64,000 nt of DNA from an uncultured Metabacillus sp. (GTDB lineage: Bacteria > Bacillota > Bacilli > Bacillales > Bacillaceae), in NCBI RefSeq assembly GCF_947503125.1, contig NZ_CANNCR010000002.1:186001-250000 (forward strand), in the 5' to 3' direction. Positions 51,092 through 60,693 of the stretch are shown here, piece after piece (position 1 is the first letter of the stretch; each line of letters starts with the position of its first letter). A program made the translations under genes and the position numbers. The notes below the pieces were generated by a model. The model searched no databases, was not told the origin of the DNA, and was given only the letters and a program-made list of their open reading frames with translations.

Positions 51092-53452
51092 ATGGGAGAG
51101 ACAAAGCATCAAGGACCTATAAAAGCGACGAAAATACCACAACCAAAACATTGGGTTAGTCCAATTCCCTTCGGCTTAGGAAAAGTAAAACCTCAGCATT
51201 TTCGCGATACAATGAAAATTGCCTGGGACAATCGAGATAACATAGGCTATGCGACACGGATTTTAACACAGGGGGTTTGTGATGGTTGTGCATTAGGGGT
51301 TTCAGGTCTATATGACCAGACACTTAAAGGACCGCATGTTTGTACAACACGTCTTAATGTCCTTCGCTTAAATACAATGCCGGCAGTAAAAGAAGACATT
51401 CTTCATTCTGACATTGATAAATTGCGGAAATATAGTAGTACTGAATTACGAAAATTAGGCCGTATTCCATATCCGCTTATCCGCCGTAAGGGTGAAAAAA
51501 GATTTTCGAGGATTACCTGGGACGAGGCAATGGATCTCATTGCAAAAAAAATGAAGAAATTGGACCCGAAACAATATGCGTTTTATTTAACTGCAAGAGG
51601 AATTACCAATGAATCTTATTATGTTGCTGGAAAAGTAGCTCGGTTTTTAGGAACAAATAATATAGATAATGCTTCACGAATTTGTCACTCGCCAAGTAAA
51701 ACGGCACTAAAGCGTTCAATCGGTGTAGGGGCATCGACTGCGAATTATCAGGATTGGTTCGGGACTGATGTTCTAATATTTTGGGGTAGTATTGCTTCCA
51801 ATTCTTCACCTGTTTCAACAAAATATATGCTTGAAGCTAAAAAAAGAGGAACAAAGATTATTGTGATTAATCCATATAAAGAACCAGCAATGGAGCAATA
51901 TTGGATTCCCTCAAATATGGAATCAGCATTATTTGGGACAAAAATAGCCGATGACTTCTACCAGGTGAATATCGGCGGTGATATTGCGTTCATGTACGGA
52001 ATTATGAAGCATTGGTTCGAAATGGAAGAAGCGGAATATGGTTCGGCCATTAACCATCAATTTGTTCAGGAGCATGTAAATGGATACGAGGAACTTAAGG
52101 CAAAGGTTCAAGAACAGTCATGGGATGAAATTATAAAATCCTCAGGGGTTACAAAAGAAAGAATGATTGAATTATCCAAGCTGTTAGCCAGGAGTGAAAA
52201 TGCTGTATTTGCTTGGGCATTAGGCTTAACGATGCACTCTTTTGCTACAGATAATATTTCACAAGTAGCGAATCTTGCTTTTTTACGAGGCTTCTTAGGA
52301 AGAAAGAATAATGGCTTAATGCCTTTTAGAGGCCACTCCTCTGTGCAAGGCTCAGGTGAAATGGGTGCAGATCCCTTTGTTTTGCCAGGAAGCGGATTCG
52401 ATGCCGAGAATATTAAGCGGATGGAACAGATATGGGGATTTGAGATTCCGCAATGGCAAGGTGATATTGTCGGTGTAACCTTAGATAACATCTTGCTTCC
52501 AGACACGCATGAGCGTAAGATAAAGCTCTATTATTTATCAGGAGGAAATTTTCTGGAAACAATGCCTGACCCTGATTTTGTAAAAAAAGCCTTATCTGAA
52601 CTCGATATTCGTGTACACCAAGATATTATTCTAAACTCTTCCACTTTAGTTGATGCAAAGGAAGCAGTTCTTGTTCTACCCGCGAAAACACGCTACGAAC
52701 AAGAAGGGGGAGGAACATCCACTTCAACTGAACGAATGGTTTATTTTTCTCCAGAAATTAAAGGAAATAAAAATAAAATTTTGGAGGCTCGAGCAGAATG
52801 GAAGATCTATATTGACCTTGCCAAACGAGTAAAACCTGAGACAGCCCACTTAGTTGACTTTAAAACTGGTCAAGAAATTCGCAATGAAATTGCTATTGCG
52901 AATCGCGATTATGATGGAATACAACATCTTAAGAAACAAGGTGATGTATTCCAATGGGGTGGAGCATGGTTATGTGAAGGCGGAATTTGTCCGACACCTG
53001 ATGGAAAAGCGACTTTAATCCAGGTTGAGATTCCTGACTTAGGGAAGAAGGAAGGGCAATTTATTGTAACTTCACGTCGTGGAAAACAATTTAATTCGAT
53101 GGTTTATAAAGAAACGGATCCCTTTAATGGAGCAAGCCGTTATGATGTTTTAATGAATAAGCAGGATGCGCTTGAGCTAAATATTACAGAGGGTGAAGGA
53201 ATTGTCGTATATAATGGATTTGGAGTTTTTCAAGGCAAAGCAATGTTTGTTGATATAGCAAGAGGAAACATAGAGGTACACTTTCCAGAAGGGAATTTCT
53301 TATTGCCAAGAGGCAGATATGAAAAATACGCCGGCATTCCGGATTACAATATTACCGCTAAAGTAGAAAAGGCAGATCGTTTTAATGCGAGGAAGGATGT
53401 GCAATATTTAGAGAAACGTATTGAAGAGTTGGAAATTGATGCACCTGTTTAG
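51092..53452 (+). CDS. FdhF/YdeP-like molybdopterin oxidoreductase
   Basis: 786 residues, formate dehydrogenase alpha-like family. QGVCDGCALGVSG near residue 65, ITWDEAMDLIAKKM, FYLTARGITNESYYVAGKVAR, ASRICHSPSKTALK (the residue that would ligate Mo in formate dehydrogenases is in this region), GHSSVQGSGEMG and SRRGKQFNSMVYKETDPFNGA (core QFNSMVYKE) are typical. The iron-sulfur Cys set is incomplete, as in the YdeP group, so the true substrate may not be formate. ATG 51092 follows TTAGGAG. Confidence 0.85.
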   Translation: MGETKHQGPIKATKIPQPKHWVSPIPFGLGKVKPQHFRDTMKIAWDNRDNIGYATRILTQGVCDGCALGVSGLYDQTLKGPHVCTTRLNVLRLNTMPAVKEDILHSDIDKLRKYSSTELRKLGRIPYPLIRRKGEKRFSRITWDEAMDLIAKKMKKLDPKQYAFYLTARGITNESYYVAGKVARFLGTNNIDNASRICHSPSKTALKRSIGVGASTANYQDWFGTDVLIFWGSIASNSSPVSTKYMLEAKKRGTKIIVINPYKEPAMEQYWIPSNMESALFGTKIADDFYQVNIGGDIAFMYGIMKHWFEMEEAEYGSAINHQFVQEHVNGYEELKAKVQEQSWDEIIKSSGVTKERMIELSKLLARSENAVFAWALGLTMHSFATDNISQVANLAFLRGFLGRKNNGLMPFRGHSSVQGSGEMGADPFVLPGSGFDAENIKRMEQIWGFEIPQWQGDIVGVTLDNILLPDTHERKIKLYYLSGGNFLETMPDPDFVKKALSELDIRVHQDIILNSSTLVDAKEAVLVLPAKTRYEQEGGGTSTSTERMVYFSPEIKGNKNKILEARAEWKIYIDLAKRVKPETAHLVDFKTGQEIRNEIAIANRDYDGIQHLKKQGDVFQWGGAWLCEGGICPTPDGKATLIQVEIPDLGKKEGQFIVTSRRGKQFNSMVYKETDPFNGASRYDVLMNKQDALELNITEGEGIVVYNGFGVFQGKAMFVDIARGNIEVHFPEGNFLLPRGRYEKYAGIPDYNITAKVEKADRFNARKDVQYLEKRIEELEIDAPV

Positions 53453-53502
53453 GAATTAATTCGCCATATCAAAAGGCTGAGTATAAAAGCATTGATAGAA
53501 TA

Positions 53503-53540
53503 CGGGGCTGGTTGTTATAGAGTCAGCCCCCTGTTTATTT
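53503..53540 (+). terminator. Terminator
   Basis: GGGGCTG pairs with CAGCCCC, followed by CTGTTTATTT. Confidence 0.75.
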
Positions 53541-53585
53541 ATCGCAATCTAAACGTCCAGTAACCTCAATAGAAGGAAGTCTTAC

Positions 53586-53702
53586 TTATTCTTCATCATT
53601 GATTTCACCATCACCAATTTCATCTTCCCCTGGTGCATCATCACAAGCAACAACAGATGTAGCCAAGATACCCGCAAGTAAAAGTACTAATAGCTTTTTC
53701 AT
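53586..53702 (-). CDS. Small acidic lipoprotein
   Basis: 38 residues on the minus strand: KKLLVLLLAGILATSVVACDD, with lipobox VVAC, then an acidic tail (APGEDEIGDGEINDEE). GGTGGTGATG lies just upstream. After processing it would leave a lipid-anchored acidic peptide of about 19 residues. Function unknown. Confidence 0.6.
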   Translation of the reverse strand: MKKLLVLLLAGILATSVVACDDAPGEDEIGDGEINDEE

Positions 53703-53907
53703 TGCCTTCATCACCACCTTTTTTAAAAATAAGTGTGTATGTAGGTTGTGTTATTATTGTATGAAATATGTAGTAAGCTACGAAAAATAAAGATGCAACA
53801 GTTATTGGAAATTAATTATATTTGTAATATTTTGAAAAAAAATGCTTTAACACCCATGAAAACGTGATAAAATAGAAAAGCTCTTATTTAAAATTTGGGG
53901 GTTAAGA

Positions 53908-54024
53908 ATGGACAAGAAAGCAAAGCGGTATATTGAATTATATGTGCATTTTTCACAAAACTTAGGAAGGTTTTTAACAAAATCAGAACAAGAATTTTTG
54001 AAGTGGCTTGTGATCAAAGAATAA
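53908..54024 (+). CDS. Hypothetical 38-residue protein
   Basis: ATG 53908 after TTGGGGGTTAAG opens 38 codons: MDKKAKRYIELYVHFSQNLG, then RFLTKSEQEFLKWLVIKE. The compact helical pattern, ribosome binding site and following terminator suggest a real small gene. Unrecognised. Confidence 0.55.
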   Translation: MDKKAKRYIELYVHFSQNLGRFLTKSEQEFLKWLVIKE

Positions 54025-54042
54025 TTTATACATACTTTTTTT

Positions 54043-54092
54043 GAGGCTGTCTTATAAAGGTCTAACCTTTGCTTTTAGGCAGCTCTTTTTTT
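54043..54092 (+). terminator. Terminator
   Basis: GAGGCTGTCTTA pairs with TTAGGCAGCTC, followed by eight T. Confidence 0.85.
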
Positions 54093-54204
54093 ATAAGAAG
54101 GCTATGCAAGAATTCTTGAGAATAAAATCATTATTAAAAATTTGAAACTTTTCTAATAGTAATCCGTATATTTGATATAACCAATTACAAGAGGTGATTA
54201 ATAG

Positions 54205-54642
54205 GTGAAAAAATTACGATCGGTTGCTGCTATTTTGTTAGTGATGATGTTAAGTGCCTGTTCTTTTTTAGAAGATGTGAACAATTCCGTTGATTATGTA
54301 AATGAAGCACAAGATTATCTTAATTCATTAAGTGATTTCGCTCAGGAAGCACCGCAACTAGTTCAAGATGCGGCAGTTGATTCAGAGGCAAAACAGAACC
54401 TTGAAGAGCAACTAAATACAGTAGTTGAAGAAATAAATACGTTTAATGAATTAGAGGCTCCTGCTATTGCAGAGGATATTCATCAAGATATTGTAAACAA
54501 TAATGAAAAATTATTAGAAGAAATTAATACAGCAATGCAAAACGGAGAATTAGTTATTGAAGAACTAGAGGATTCGGAAATTATGAATACAGTGAATGAG
54601 ATAACCTCATTGATGGATTCAATAGAGAACTTAGAATTTTAA
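54205..54642 (+). CDS. Lipoprotein (DUF6376-like)
   Basis: 145 residues starting at GTG after GAGGTGATTA. Lipobox LSAC near residue 19, then a helical acidic protein (VNNSVDYVNEAQDYLNSLSDF). It resembles small Bacillus lipoproteins of the DUF6376 type. Function unknown. Confidence 0.75.
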   Translation: MKKLRSVAAILLVMMLSACSFLEDVNNSVDYVNEAQDYLNSLSDFAQEAPQLVQDAAVDSEAKQNLEEQLNTVVEEINTFNELEAPAIAEDIHQDIVNNNEKLLEEINTAMQNGELVIEELEDSEIMNTVNEITSLMDSIENLEF

Positions 54643-54800
54643 ATGTGCTCACTGTGTGTGAGACTTTTTTTTTATAAAAAATTAGTATAGAATATACTTT
54701 ACTACTAAGACCAAGTAACAACTATATTCAAATACTATTTTTATGATCATCAATTGATAAAATACTAGAATAAAGATAGAGTTGAAGGGGAGAAACAAAA

Positions 54801-56036
54801 ATGAAAAAACGAGTCGTTGTTACCGGCATCGGAGCTGTTACGCCTGTTGGCAATGATGCATTTTCTTCTTGGGATCAGATAAAAAATGGGATATCCGGTA
54901 TTGCGCCATTAACCCGAATTGATACTGAAAAATTCAATGTTAAAGTAGCTGGTGAAGTGAAAAACTTTGTTCCAGAGGAATTTATTGATCATAAGGAAGC
55001 TAGAAGGATGGGAAGATATATTCATCTTGCTGTTGCAGCAAGTAAGATGGCGATTTCTGATGCTGGTGTTCGTATTGGAGAGGATGTCGATCCTGAGCGA
55101 ATAGGAGTATGGATTGGATCAGGTATTGGCGGACTTGATGAGTTTGAAGAACAGCATAAGAGGTATTTAGCAAAGGGTCCTAAGCGGGTAAGTCCGTTTA
55201 TTATTCCAATGTTTATACCGGATATGGCCGCAGGGAGAGTTTCAATTGAACTTGGAGCAAAAGGAATTAATAACTGTTCAGTCACTGCTTGTGCTTCTGG
55301 GGCAAATTCTATAGGAGATGCCTTTCGTGTCATACAAAATGGCCATGTAGATATGATGGTTACAGGTGGAACAGAGGCAGCTATTACAGAAATGACAGTC
55401 GCAGGTTTTACAAACATGACAGCTTTGTCTACAAATCCAGACCCGGGTACAGCTAGCCGTCCTTTTGATAAAAATCGTGATGGATTTGTCATTGCTGAGG
55501 GTTCAGGTATTTTAGTATTAGAAGAGCTTGAGCATGCGTTAGCACGTGGTGCAAAAATTTATGGTGAAATTGTTGGATATGGAGCAACTGGTGATGCTTA
55601 TCATATCACAACACCTGCACCTGAGGGAGAAGGCGGTCAACGTGCAATAAAACTTGCATTAAATGATGCAAATCTTAGACCAGAGAATGTGGATTATATT
55701 AATGCTCATGGAACAAGCACGTATTATAATGATCTTTATGAAACACAGGCGGTTAAAGAGGTTTTCGGGAAGCATGCATATGAACTCGCGATTAGCTCAA
55801 CCAAATCGATGACAGGGCATTTACTAGGAGCTGCGGGTGCCATTGAAGCGATTTTCTCAATTATGGCAATTCAGGACGGAATCATCCCTCCAACCATTAA
55901 CTATGAAACTCCAGATGACGAGCTAGATTTGAATTATGTACCAAATCTAGCGAAAAGAGCGGAAGTAAATGTAGTCTTATCCAACTCTTTTGGGTTTGGC
56001 GGTCATAATGCAACATTAGTCTTCAAAAAATATTAA
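54801..56036 (+). CDS. fabF: Beta-ketoacyl-ACP synthase II FabF
   Basis: 411 residues, normal FabF length. [20 protein letters not shown] at the start, [14 protein letters not shown] with the nucleophile Cys, [13 protein letters not shown] and [17 protein letters not shown] with the two catalytic His, and [14 protein letters not shown] at the end. It elongates acyl-ACP in fatty acid synthesis. No fabH is next to it, so it may be a second copy. Confidence 0.93.
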   Translation: MKKRVVVTGIGAVTPVGNDAFSSWDQIKNGISGIAPLTRIDTEKFNVKVAGEVKNFVPEEFIDHKEARRMGRYIHLAVAASKMAISDAGVRIGEDVDPERIGVWIGSGIGGLDEFEEQHKRYLAKGPKRVSPFIIPMFIPDMAAGRVSIELGAKGINNCSVTACASGANSIGDAFRVIQNGHVDMMVTGGTEAAITEMTVAGFTNMTALSTNPDPGTASRPFDKNRDGFVIAEGSGILVLEELEHALARGAKIYGEIVGYGATGDAYHITTPAPEGEGGQRAIKLALNDANLRPENVDYINAHGTSTYYNDLYETQAVKEVFGKHAYELAISSTKSMTGHLLGAAGAIEAIFSIMAIQDGIIPPTINYETPDDELDLNYVPNLAKRAEVNVVLSNSFGFGGHNATLVFKKY

Positions 56037-56051
56037 AAAATGAATGAAAGA

Positions 56052-56090
56052 AAAGGGCTATCTCAAAGTGTTGAGACAGTCCTTTTTTAG
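56052..56090 (+). terminator. fabF terminator
   Basis: AAGGGCTATCTCA pairs with TGAGACAGTCCTT, followed by TTTT. Confidence 0.88.
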
Positions 56091-56193
56091 CAGGGTCTTG
56101 AATAAAATCTGACAAACGAATGAAAAAATAGGCATTCACCCTTGTGAGATAATCTACATATGTTAGGAGAAAAGGCGGGAAAGGGTGATACAA

Positions 56194-57291
56194 ATGAGTG
56201 CAAAAGTTCGCCATTATTATGCTGGCGGGAATACAGCGAAGGGGTTTTATAGTCTTTATGATTCGGTATTAGAGGATGTAGAACGATTGTATATATTAAA
56301 AGGGGGTCCTGGTACGGGGAAATCCTCGCTCATGAAAAGAATTGGCGAGTACATGGAAGGGAAAGGGTTTGATATTGAATACCTGCATTGTGCATCGGAT
56401 AATCATTCAATTGATGGGGTCCTGCTACCGGCATATAAGGTTGGAATAGTCGATGGCACTGCACCACATATTATTGAACCGAAAGCACCTGGTGTCATTG
56501 AAGAGTATGTAAATTTGGGGGTTGCTTGGGACTCGCAAAAGCTTTCACTTAATAAAGAAGCGATTCTTCAATTGAACGAAGAGATTTCAAGTAAGTTTTC
56601 TATGGCTTATAAAACATTTGCTGAAGCGTTGCGTGCACATGATGATATTGAAGAAATTTATATATCTAATATGGATTTTGCCGAAGCAAATAAGCTTTCA
56701 CAAGAATTAATTTCTCTTTTTTATGGTGATGACCAACTAGAAAAAAAACCAAGCATTAAGCATCGATTTTTAGGTGCTGCAACTCCATTAGGAGCAGTTG
56801 ATTTTATTCAAAATTTAACGGAAGATATTGAAAAACGTTACTTTGTTAAAGGGAGAGCAGGGTCTGGTAAATCAACTATGCTTAAGAAAATTGTTGCCGC
56901 GGGTGAAGAAAAAGGCTTTGATGTCGAAGTCTATCATTGCGGCTTTGATCCTAATAGTCTTGATATGGTCATTTTGAGGGAAAAAAGTATTGCCATCTTT
57001 GACAGTACAGCCCCGCATGAGTATTTTCCAGATCGAGAATCAGATGAAATCATCGATATGTACGAAAGATGCATGACACCAGGGACAGACGAAAAATATG
57101 CAGAAGACATTGCAAGAACAACAAAAGCATATAAAGATAAAATGAAGGAAGCTATTTCCTACTTGGCAGAAGCAAAAGAGCTTCGAGATAAGCTAGAGGA
57201 TTATTATATTGAAGCTATGGATTTTGCCAAGGTAGAAGAGATTCAACAAGGCATCTTAAAGGAGATTAATGCGTTTATTGACCAGAAATAA
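56194..57291 (+). CDS. ATPase with two P-loop domains (PRK06851-like)
   Basis: 365 residues from ATG 56194 (AAAGGGTGAT upstream). Two Walker A motifs, GGPGTGKSSLMKRI near residue 38 and GRAGSGKSTMLKKI near residue 220, each begin a homologous half: compare EYLHCASDNHSIDGVLLP with VYHCGFDPNSLDMVIL. The tandem architecture defines this family; function is unknown. Confidence 0.85.
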   Translation: MSAKVRHYYAGGNTAKGFYSLYDSVLEDVERLYILKGGPGTGKSSLMKRIGEYMEGKGFDIEYLHCASDNHSIDGVLLPAYKVGIVDGTAPHIIEPKAPGVIEEYVNLGVAWDSQKLSLNKEAILQLNEEISSKFSMAYKTFAEALRAHDDIEEIYISNMDFAEANKLSQELISLFYGDDQLEKKPSIKHRFLGAATPLGAVDFIQNLTEDIEKRYFVKGRAGSGKSTMLKKIVAAGEEKGFDVEVYHCGFDPNSLDMVILREKSIAIFDSTAPHEYFPDRESDEIIDMYERCMTPGTDEKYAEDIARTTKAYKDKMKEAISYLAEAKELRDKLEDYYIEAMDFAKVEEIQQGILKEINAFIDQK

Positions 57292-57300
57292 TATAGTTGA

Positions 57301-57327
57301 GGCGGTCAGATCATTTGACCGCCTTTC
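57301..57327. terminator. Terminator between convergent genes
   Basis: GGCGGTCA pairs with TGACCGCC around eight... seven loop bases, followed by TTTC; usable from both sides. Confidence 0.85.
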
Positions 57328-57330
57328 ATA

Positions 57331-58014
57331 CTAATACTCAAAAACAGTCGATACATTAGCCTCTATTTCAATTTCTCTCCTTTGTATAGGAGGAGGTGCT
57401 TGAAAGGATGCTTCTGCTGCAATAGATAAACTTAATTCCTTTGGTTTAATAACAGAAGGAGCTTCCGTTATTTTTACTGGAGGCTGTTGGATTGTAACAC
57501 CAATTTGTTCTCCAAGCTTTACTGCTTTATCAGTGGCATTTTTCATTGCAAGCTGTAACGCTTTTTGGTAGTATGACTGTTCATTCGTGACTTCAAACCG
57601 CAAGCTTCCTGCCATATTTGCTCCAGCGGAAACGGCTGTTTTATAAATGACCCCAGCTTTTTGAAGATCACGAACAGTTAGTTCGAAAACATGCTGAATT
57701 TGGTAGCCTCTTAAGATTGATTTACCTTCGACAAAGTCATAGACTGGGTGGATGGTATATGATAATGTTTGAATATCATCATCAGTCATGCCAATTTTCT
57801 TAAGTGCCTCAATCACTTGTTGGGATCGTTTGGAATTTTCATTTTGTGCAGCCTCAACATCTTTATTTTCCGTCATTACCCCGATATGAATGATTGCTTT
57901 ATCAGGCATAACCGTTAAACGTCCAGTACCCTCAACTATCATTTTACCTTGTGCCTGTCTAACAGATCTTACTGATGAACGATGAAATATATATGGTGTT
58001 TGAAAATAGTTCAT
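57331..58014 (-). CDS. SIMPL-domain protein (DUF541)
   Basis: 227 residues. MIVEGTGRLTVMPDKAIIHIGV near residue 25, QTLSYTIHPVYDF, GYQIQHVFELTVRDL, KALQLAMKNATDKAVKLGEQ (core AMKNATDKAVKLGEQ) are SIMPL features. No signal peptide is visible in the N-terminal 20 residues, so it is probably cytoplasmic. Function unknown. Confidence 0.85.
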   Translation of the reverse strand: MNYFQTPYIFHRSSVRSVRQAQGKMIVEGTGRLTVMPDKAIIHIGVMTENKDVEAAQNENSKRSQQVIEALKKIGMTDDDIQTLSYTIHPVYDFVEGKSILRGYQIQHVFELTVRDLQKAGVIYKTAVSAGANMAGSLRFEVTNEQSYYQKALQLAMKNATDKAVKLGEQIGVTIQQPPVKITEAPSVIKPKELSLSIAAEASFQAPPPIQRREIEIEANVSTVFEY

Positions 58015-58178
58015 GAAAATGACATCCTCTCTTTTTAATTTCCGAATTCCTATTTGAAAAGGATAAATGATCTATATAAACGTATGCTGCTAGACAATTT
58101 ATGAATACAAGATTTCGAAGTGGAAAAACTAAATAAGGTATTTTTTGAAGCAGAATGTCTAGAAAGGATTGATTTTCC

Positions 58179-58448
58179 ATGGATAAAATCGAAATAGGAG
58201 AAGTTTTTACAATTACAGATGAAAACGATCGGGAAAACGAAGTCGAAGTTTTAGCAGCGATAAATGTAGAAGGTACTGATTATGTTGCTGTTGGGTTTGT
58301 TGAGGATTTACAAGAAGAATCAGAAGAAGATATTGATGTCTTTTTTTTGATGGTAGATGAGGAAGGGGATTTCTCGTCTATTGAAAGTGATGAGGATTTT
58401 GCGAAGGTTTCAGCTGCATTTGAAGAATTGATGGATGAAGAGGAATAG
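58179..58448 (+). CDS. DUF1292 protein (YrzB-like)
   Basis: 89 very acidic residues: FTITDENDRENEVEVLAAI, TDYVAVGFVEDLQEE, IDVFFLMVDEEG, pattern of DUF1292 proteins (YrzB in B. subtilis, usually next to yrrK). Here it stands alone. The ATG follows AAAGGATTGA. Confidence 0.82.
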   Translation: MDKIEIGEVFTITDENDRENEVEVLAAINVEGTDYVAVGFVEDLQEESEEDIDVFFLMVDEEGDFSSIESDEDFAKVSAAFEELMDEEE

Positions 58449-58470
58449 AGAGGGAATTCCCTCTCTAGTT
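58446..58470. terminator. Perfect palindrome, terminator-like
   Basis: A 22-base perfect palindrome whose arms are TAGAGAGGGAA and TTCCCTCTCTA. It lies between convergent genes with only a weak T-rich tail. Confidence 0.65.
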
Positions 58471-58479
58471 ATTGTATTT

Positions 58480-59103
58480 CTAAGATATTCGGAATAAGAC
58501 ATGGTCATTAAGTGATACTAGAGGTTTCAGATCTTTAAGCAATCCTTCGCTTTTTCCATTGTAAGCAAGATGGATGAGCCATTTAGTGAAAGGAGCAACA
58601 TTCATTGATTCGGTCTCCTCTATACTGTAAAAACCTGCTTCATCTGCTTCCACCCCATCTGGAATAGGTGTTCCATCAAGATAATCCATAGCAAAAGCGA
58701 TATAAAGGTTATGTACACTTCGCGGAAGGTCACGAATAGCCACAATACTTCTTATCTTAGCTTTAATTCCCGCCTCTTCTTCAACTTCCCGTACAATTGT
58801 ATCCTCAATTGATTCTAATTGCTCAATATAACCACCAGGGTTCGTCCAATAGCCTTTTCCAGGATTTTGTGCTCTTTTAACCAGTAGAAATTTATCGTCT
58901 TTTATTACTAAAGCTCCGACGCCAATACTATAATCTCCCCAAAAGATAAAATCACAGTTCGGGCAGGCCTTTCTAATTGTTCCATCAATGTCCCGATTCT
59001 CCAATGCAATTCCACATTTTAAACAGAAATTTGCTGACAAATCTAACATCCTCTCTATATCAAAAAAATAAATGTAGTAGTCAAATTCGACATCCTGAAT
59101 CAT
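58480..59103 (-). CDS. Nudix hydrolase with N-terminal zinc ribbon
   Basis: Up to 207 residues. CLKCGIALENRDIDGTIRKAC followed by NC forms a zinc ribbon, as in NADH pyrophosphatase-like Nudix proteins. The Nudix box GGYIEQLESIEDTIVREVEE plus EAG is complete. ATG 59103 is too close to AAAGGAGA; the true start may be ATG or TTG near 59049-59040, directly before the zinc ribbon. Substrate unknown. Confidence 0.85.
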   Translation of the reverse strand: MIQDVEFDYYIYFFDIERMLDLSANFCLKCGIALENRDIDGTIRKACPNCDFIFWGDYSIGVGALVIKDDKFLLVKRAQNPGKGYWTNPGGYIEQLESIEDTIVREVEEEAGIKAKIRSIVAIRDLPRSVHNLYIAFAMDYLDGTPIPDGVEADEAGFYSIEETESMNVAPFTKWLIHLAYNGKSEGLLKDLKPLVSLNDHVLFRIS

Positions 59104-59214
59104 TCTCCTTTTCCTAATTCATTTTAAATTGAAAAAAGCTTATTTATCCTAGTCTTTTGTCATCTGCTGAAAAAAATGGTAAATTTAAAAGAGATTTAAG
59201 TAGAAAAAGGAAGA

Positions 59215-60372
59215 ATGATGATGAAAAAGCGATTATTTTGTTGGATGCTAGCGCCTCTTCTTATTATCGTTTCGATTTATACTTTTGTTCAATACAAATC
59301 GATTCAAAATGAGAATGCTGATTCAAAAAAGAAACAGTTTATCGAAGAAATGGAACGGCCAGCTAAGCTGTCAGAAACGCCAATTGCAGCCTCTACAGTA
59401 ACTCTTTCTGCTATTGGAGATGTGCTTATTCATGATCGGGTATACAATCCTCAACATCTAGGAAATGACAAGTATGATTTTATGCCATTGCTTGCACCTG
59501 TTAAATCCTCTATCGGAACAGCAGATATAACGGTTGCGAATCAAGAGTCAATGATTGGCGGAGCAGGAATTGGCCTTTCGACATATCCTTCGTTCAACAG
59601 TCCGCATGAGGTGGGGAATGCATTAAAAGAAAGCGGTGTAGATATTGTTACGATGGCGAATAACCATACTTTAGATCGAGGTGAAAAGGCCATTCAGAAT
59701 GCGATTGCCCATTGGAATAAGATCGGAATGCTTTATACTGGTTCATTTGTTTCTGCTAAGGATCAAACGAACATTCGAACAATCGAGAAGAATGGGATTA
59801 TGTTCTCTTTTTTAGCGTATACATATGGGACAAATGGGATTCCTGTACCAGAGGGCAAGCCATATCTTGTTAACTTAATAGATGCGGAGAAAATAGAAAA
59901 AGAGATTGCCCTTGCTAAAAAGGTATCTGATGTTGTAGTGGTCAGTCTTCATTTTGGAAAGGAATATGAAAGGCTGCCAAATAATGAGCAAAAGAATATA
60001 GCTCGTCAAACCGCAAATGCTGGTGCTGATATTATCATCGGTCATCATCCACATGTACTGCAGCCGATGGAATGGATCACAAGAGAAGATGGCAAACGGA
60101 CCTTTGTCGCTTATTCACTTGGCAATTTCTTAACAGGTCAAACAGGAGATTATAAAGACCTTGGCGGAATCATGCAAATTAAGGTCGAAAAGGTGGATGT
60201 GGATGGAAAAATGTCAATAACATTAAAGGATCCTGCATTCTTTCCAACTTTTGTAAACGAAAAATATGTAGTTTCACCTCTGAATCAAATAAAAAGCAAA
60301 AAAGCTGATTATGAAAAAATCAAAAAGCATATGTCACAATGGATGCCAGAGCTGACATTTTCACTGAAATAA
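59215..60372 (+). CDS. CapA/PgsA-family metallophosphatase-like protein
   Basis: 385 residues with an N-terminal membrane anchor (residues 6-26). VTLSAIGDVLIHDRV, ITVANQESMIGG, VDIVTMANNHTLDRGEKAI, VSLHFGKEYERLPN, DIIIGHHPHVLQPMEW, AYSLGNFLTGQ are CapA-family motifs with metal-binding Asp/Asn/His. Relatives act in polyglutamate capsule export; without capB/C genes here its role is open. Three ATG codons (59215, 59218, 59221) follow AAAAAGGAAG. Confidence 0.88.
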   Translation: MMMKKRLFCWMLAPLLIIVSIYTFVQYKSIQNENADSKKKQFIEEMERPAKLSETPIAASTVTLSAIGDVLIHDRVYNPQHLGNDKYDFMPLLAPVKSSIGTADITVANQESMIGGAGIGLSTYPSFNSPHEVGNALKESGVDIVTMANNHTLDRGEKAIQNAIAHWNKIGMLYTGSFVSAKDQTNIRTIEKNGIMFSFLAYTYGTNGIPVPEGKPYLVNLIDAEKIEKEIALAKKVSDVVVVSLHFGKEYERLPNNEQKNIARQTANAGADIIIGHHPHVLQPMEWITREDGKRTFVAYSLGNFLTGQTGDYKDLGGIMQIKVEKVDVDGKMSITLKDPAFFPTFVNEKYVVSPLNQIKSKKADYEKIKKHMSQWMPELTFSLK

Positions 60373-60693
60373 GCAAAGCAATTTAAGTTGGTTTTCCTCC
60401 ATACCTTTCATTAGATTAAAAATAAAGAAAAGGGGAGAACCAACTCTAATAAATTTATATAGTAAAGCGAAAAATAAATTGACAATAATCTTGTTATGTA
60501 AACTATAAATACATTCTATGTAATATAATAACAAATTACCTCAACAGTAGTATATTTCACAATCACACTATGATGAACGCACCTCAATAATCAAAAAATT
60601 CTAAAAATAGATTGACTTCGTCTTTTCTCATATGATATAAATCAAATAGCTAGTAAATTATACAGAAGATACCAAGGATATGTGGTGATAAAC
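60373..60693. other. Intergenic region before the LacI-family regulator
   Basis: About 320 AT-rich bases. AGTTGGTTTTCC near 60387 pairs with GGAGAACCAACT near 60436 (a long-loop hairpin without T-run), and a promoter lies at 60612-60641. No gene seen. Confidence 0.55.
60612..60641 (+). promoter_or_regulatory. Promoter of the LacI-family regulator
   Basis: TTGACT at 60612-60617, 18 bases, TATAAA at 60636-60641. Confidence 0.6.
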
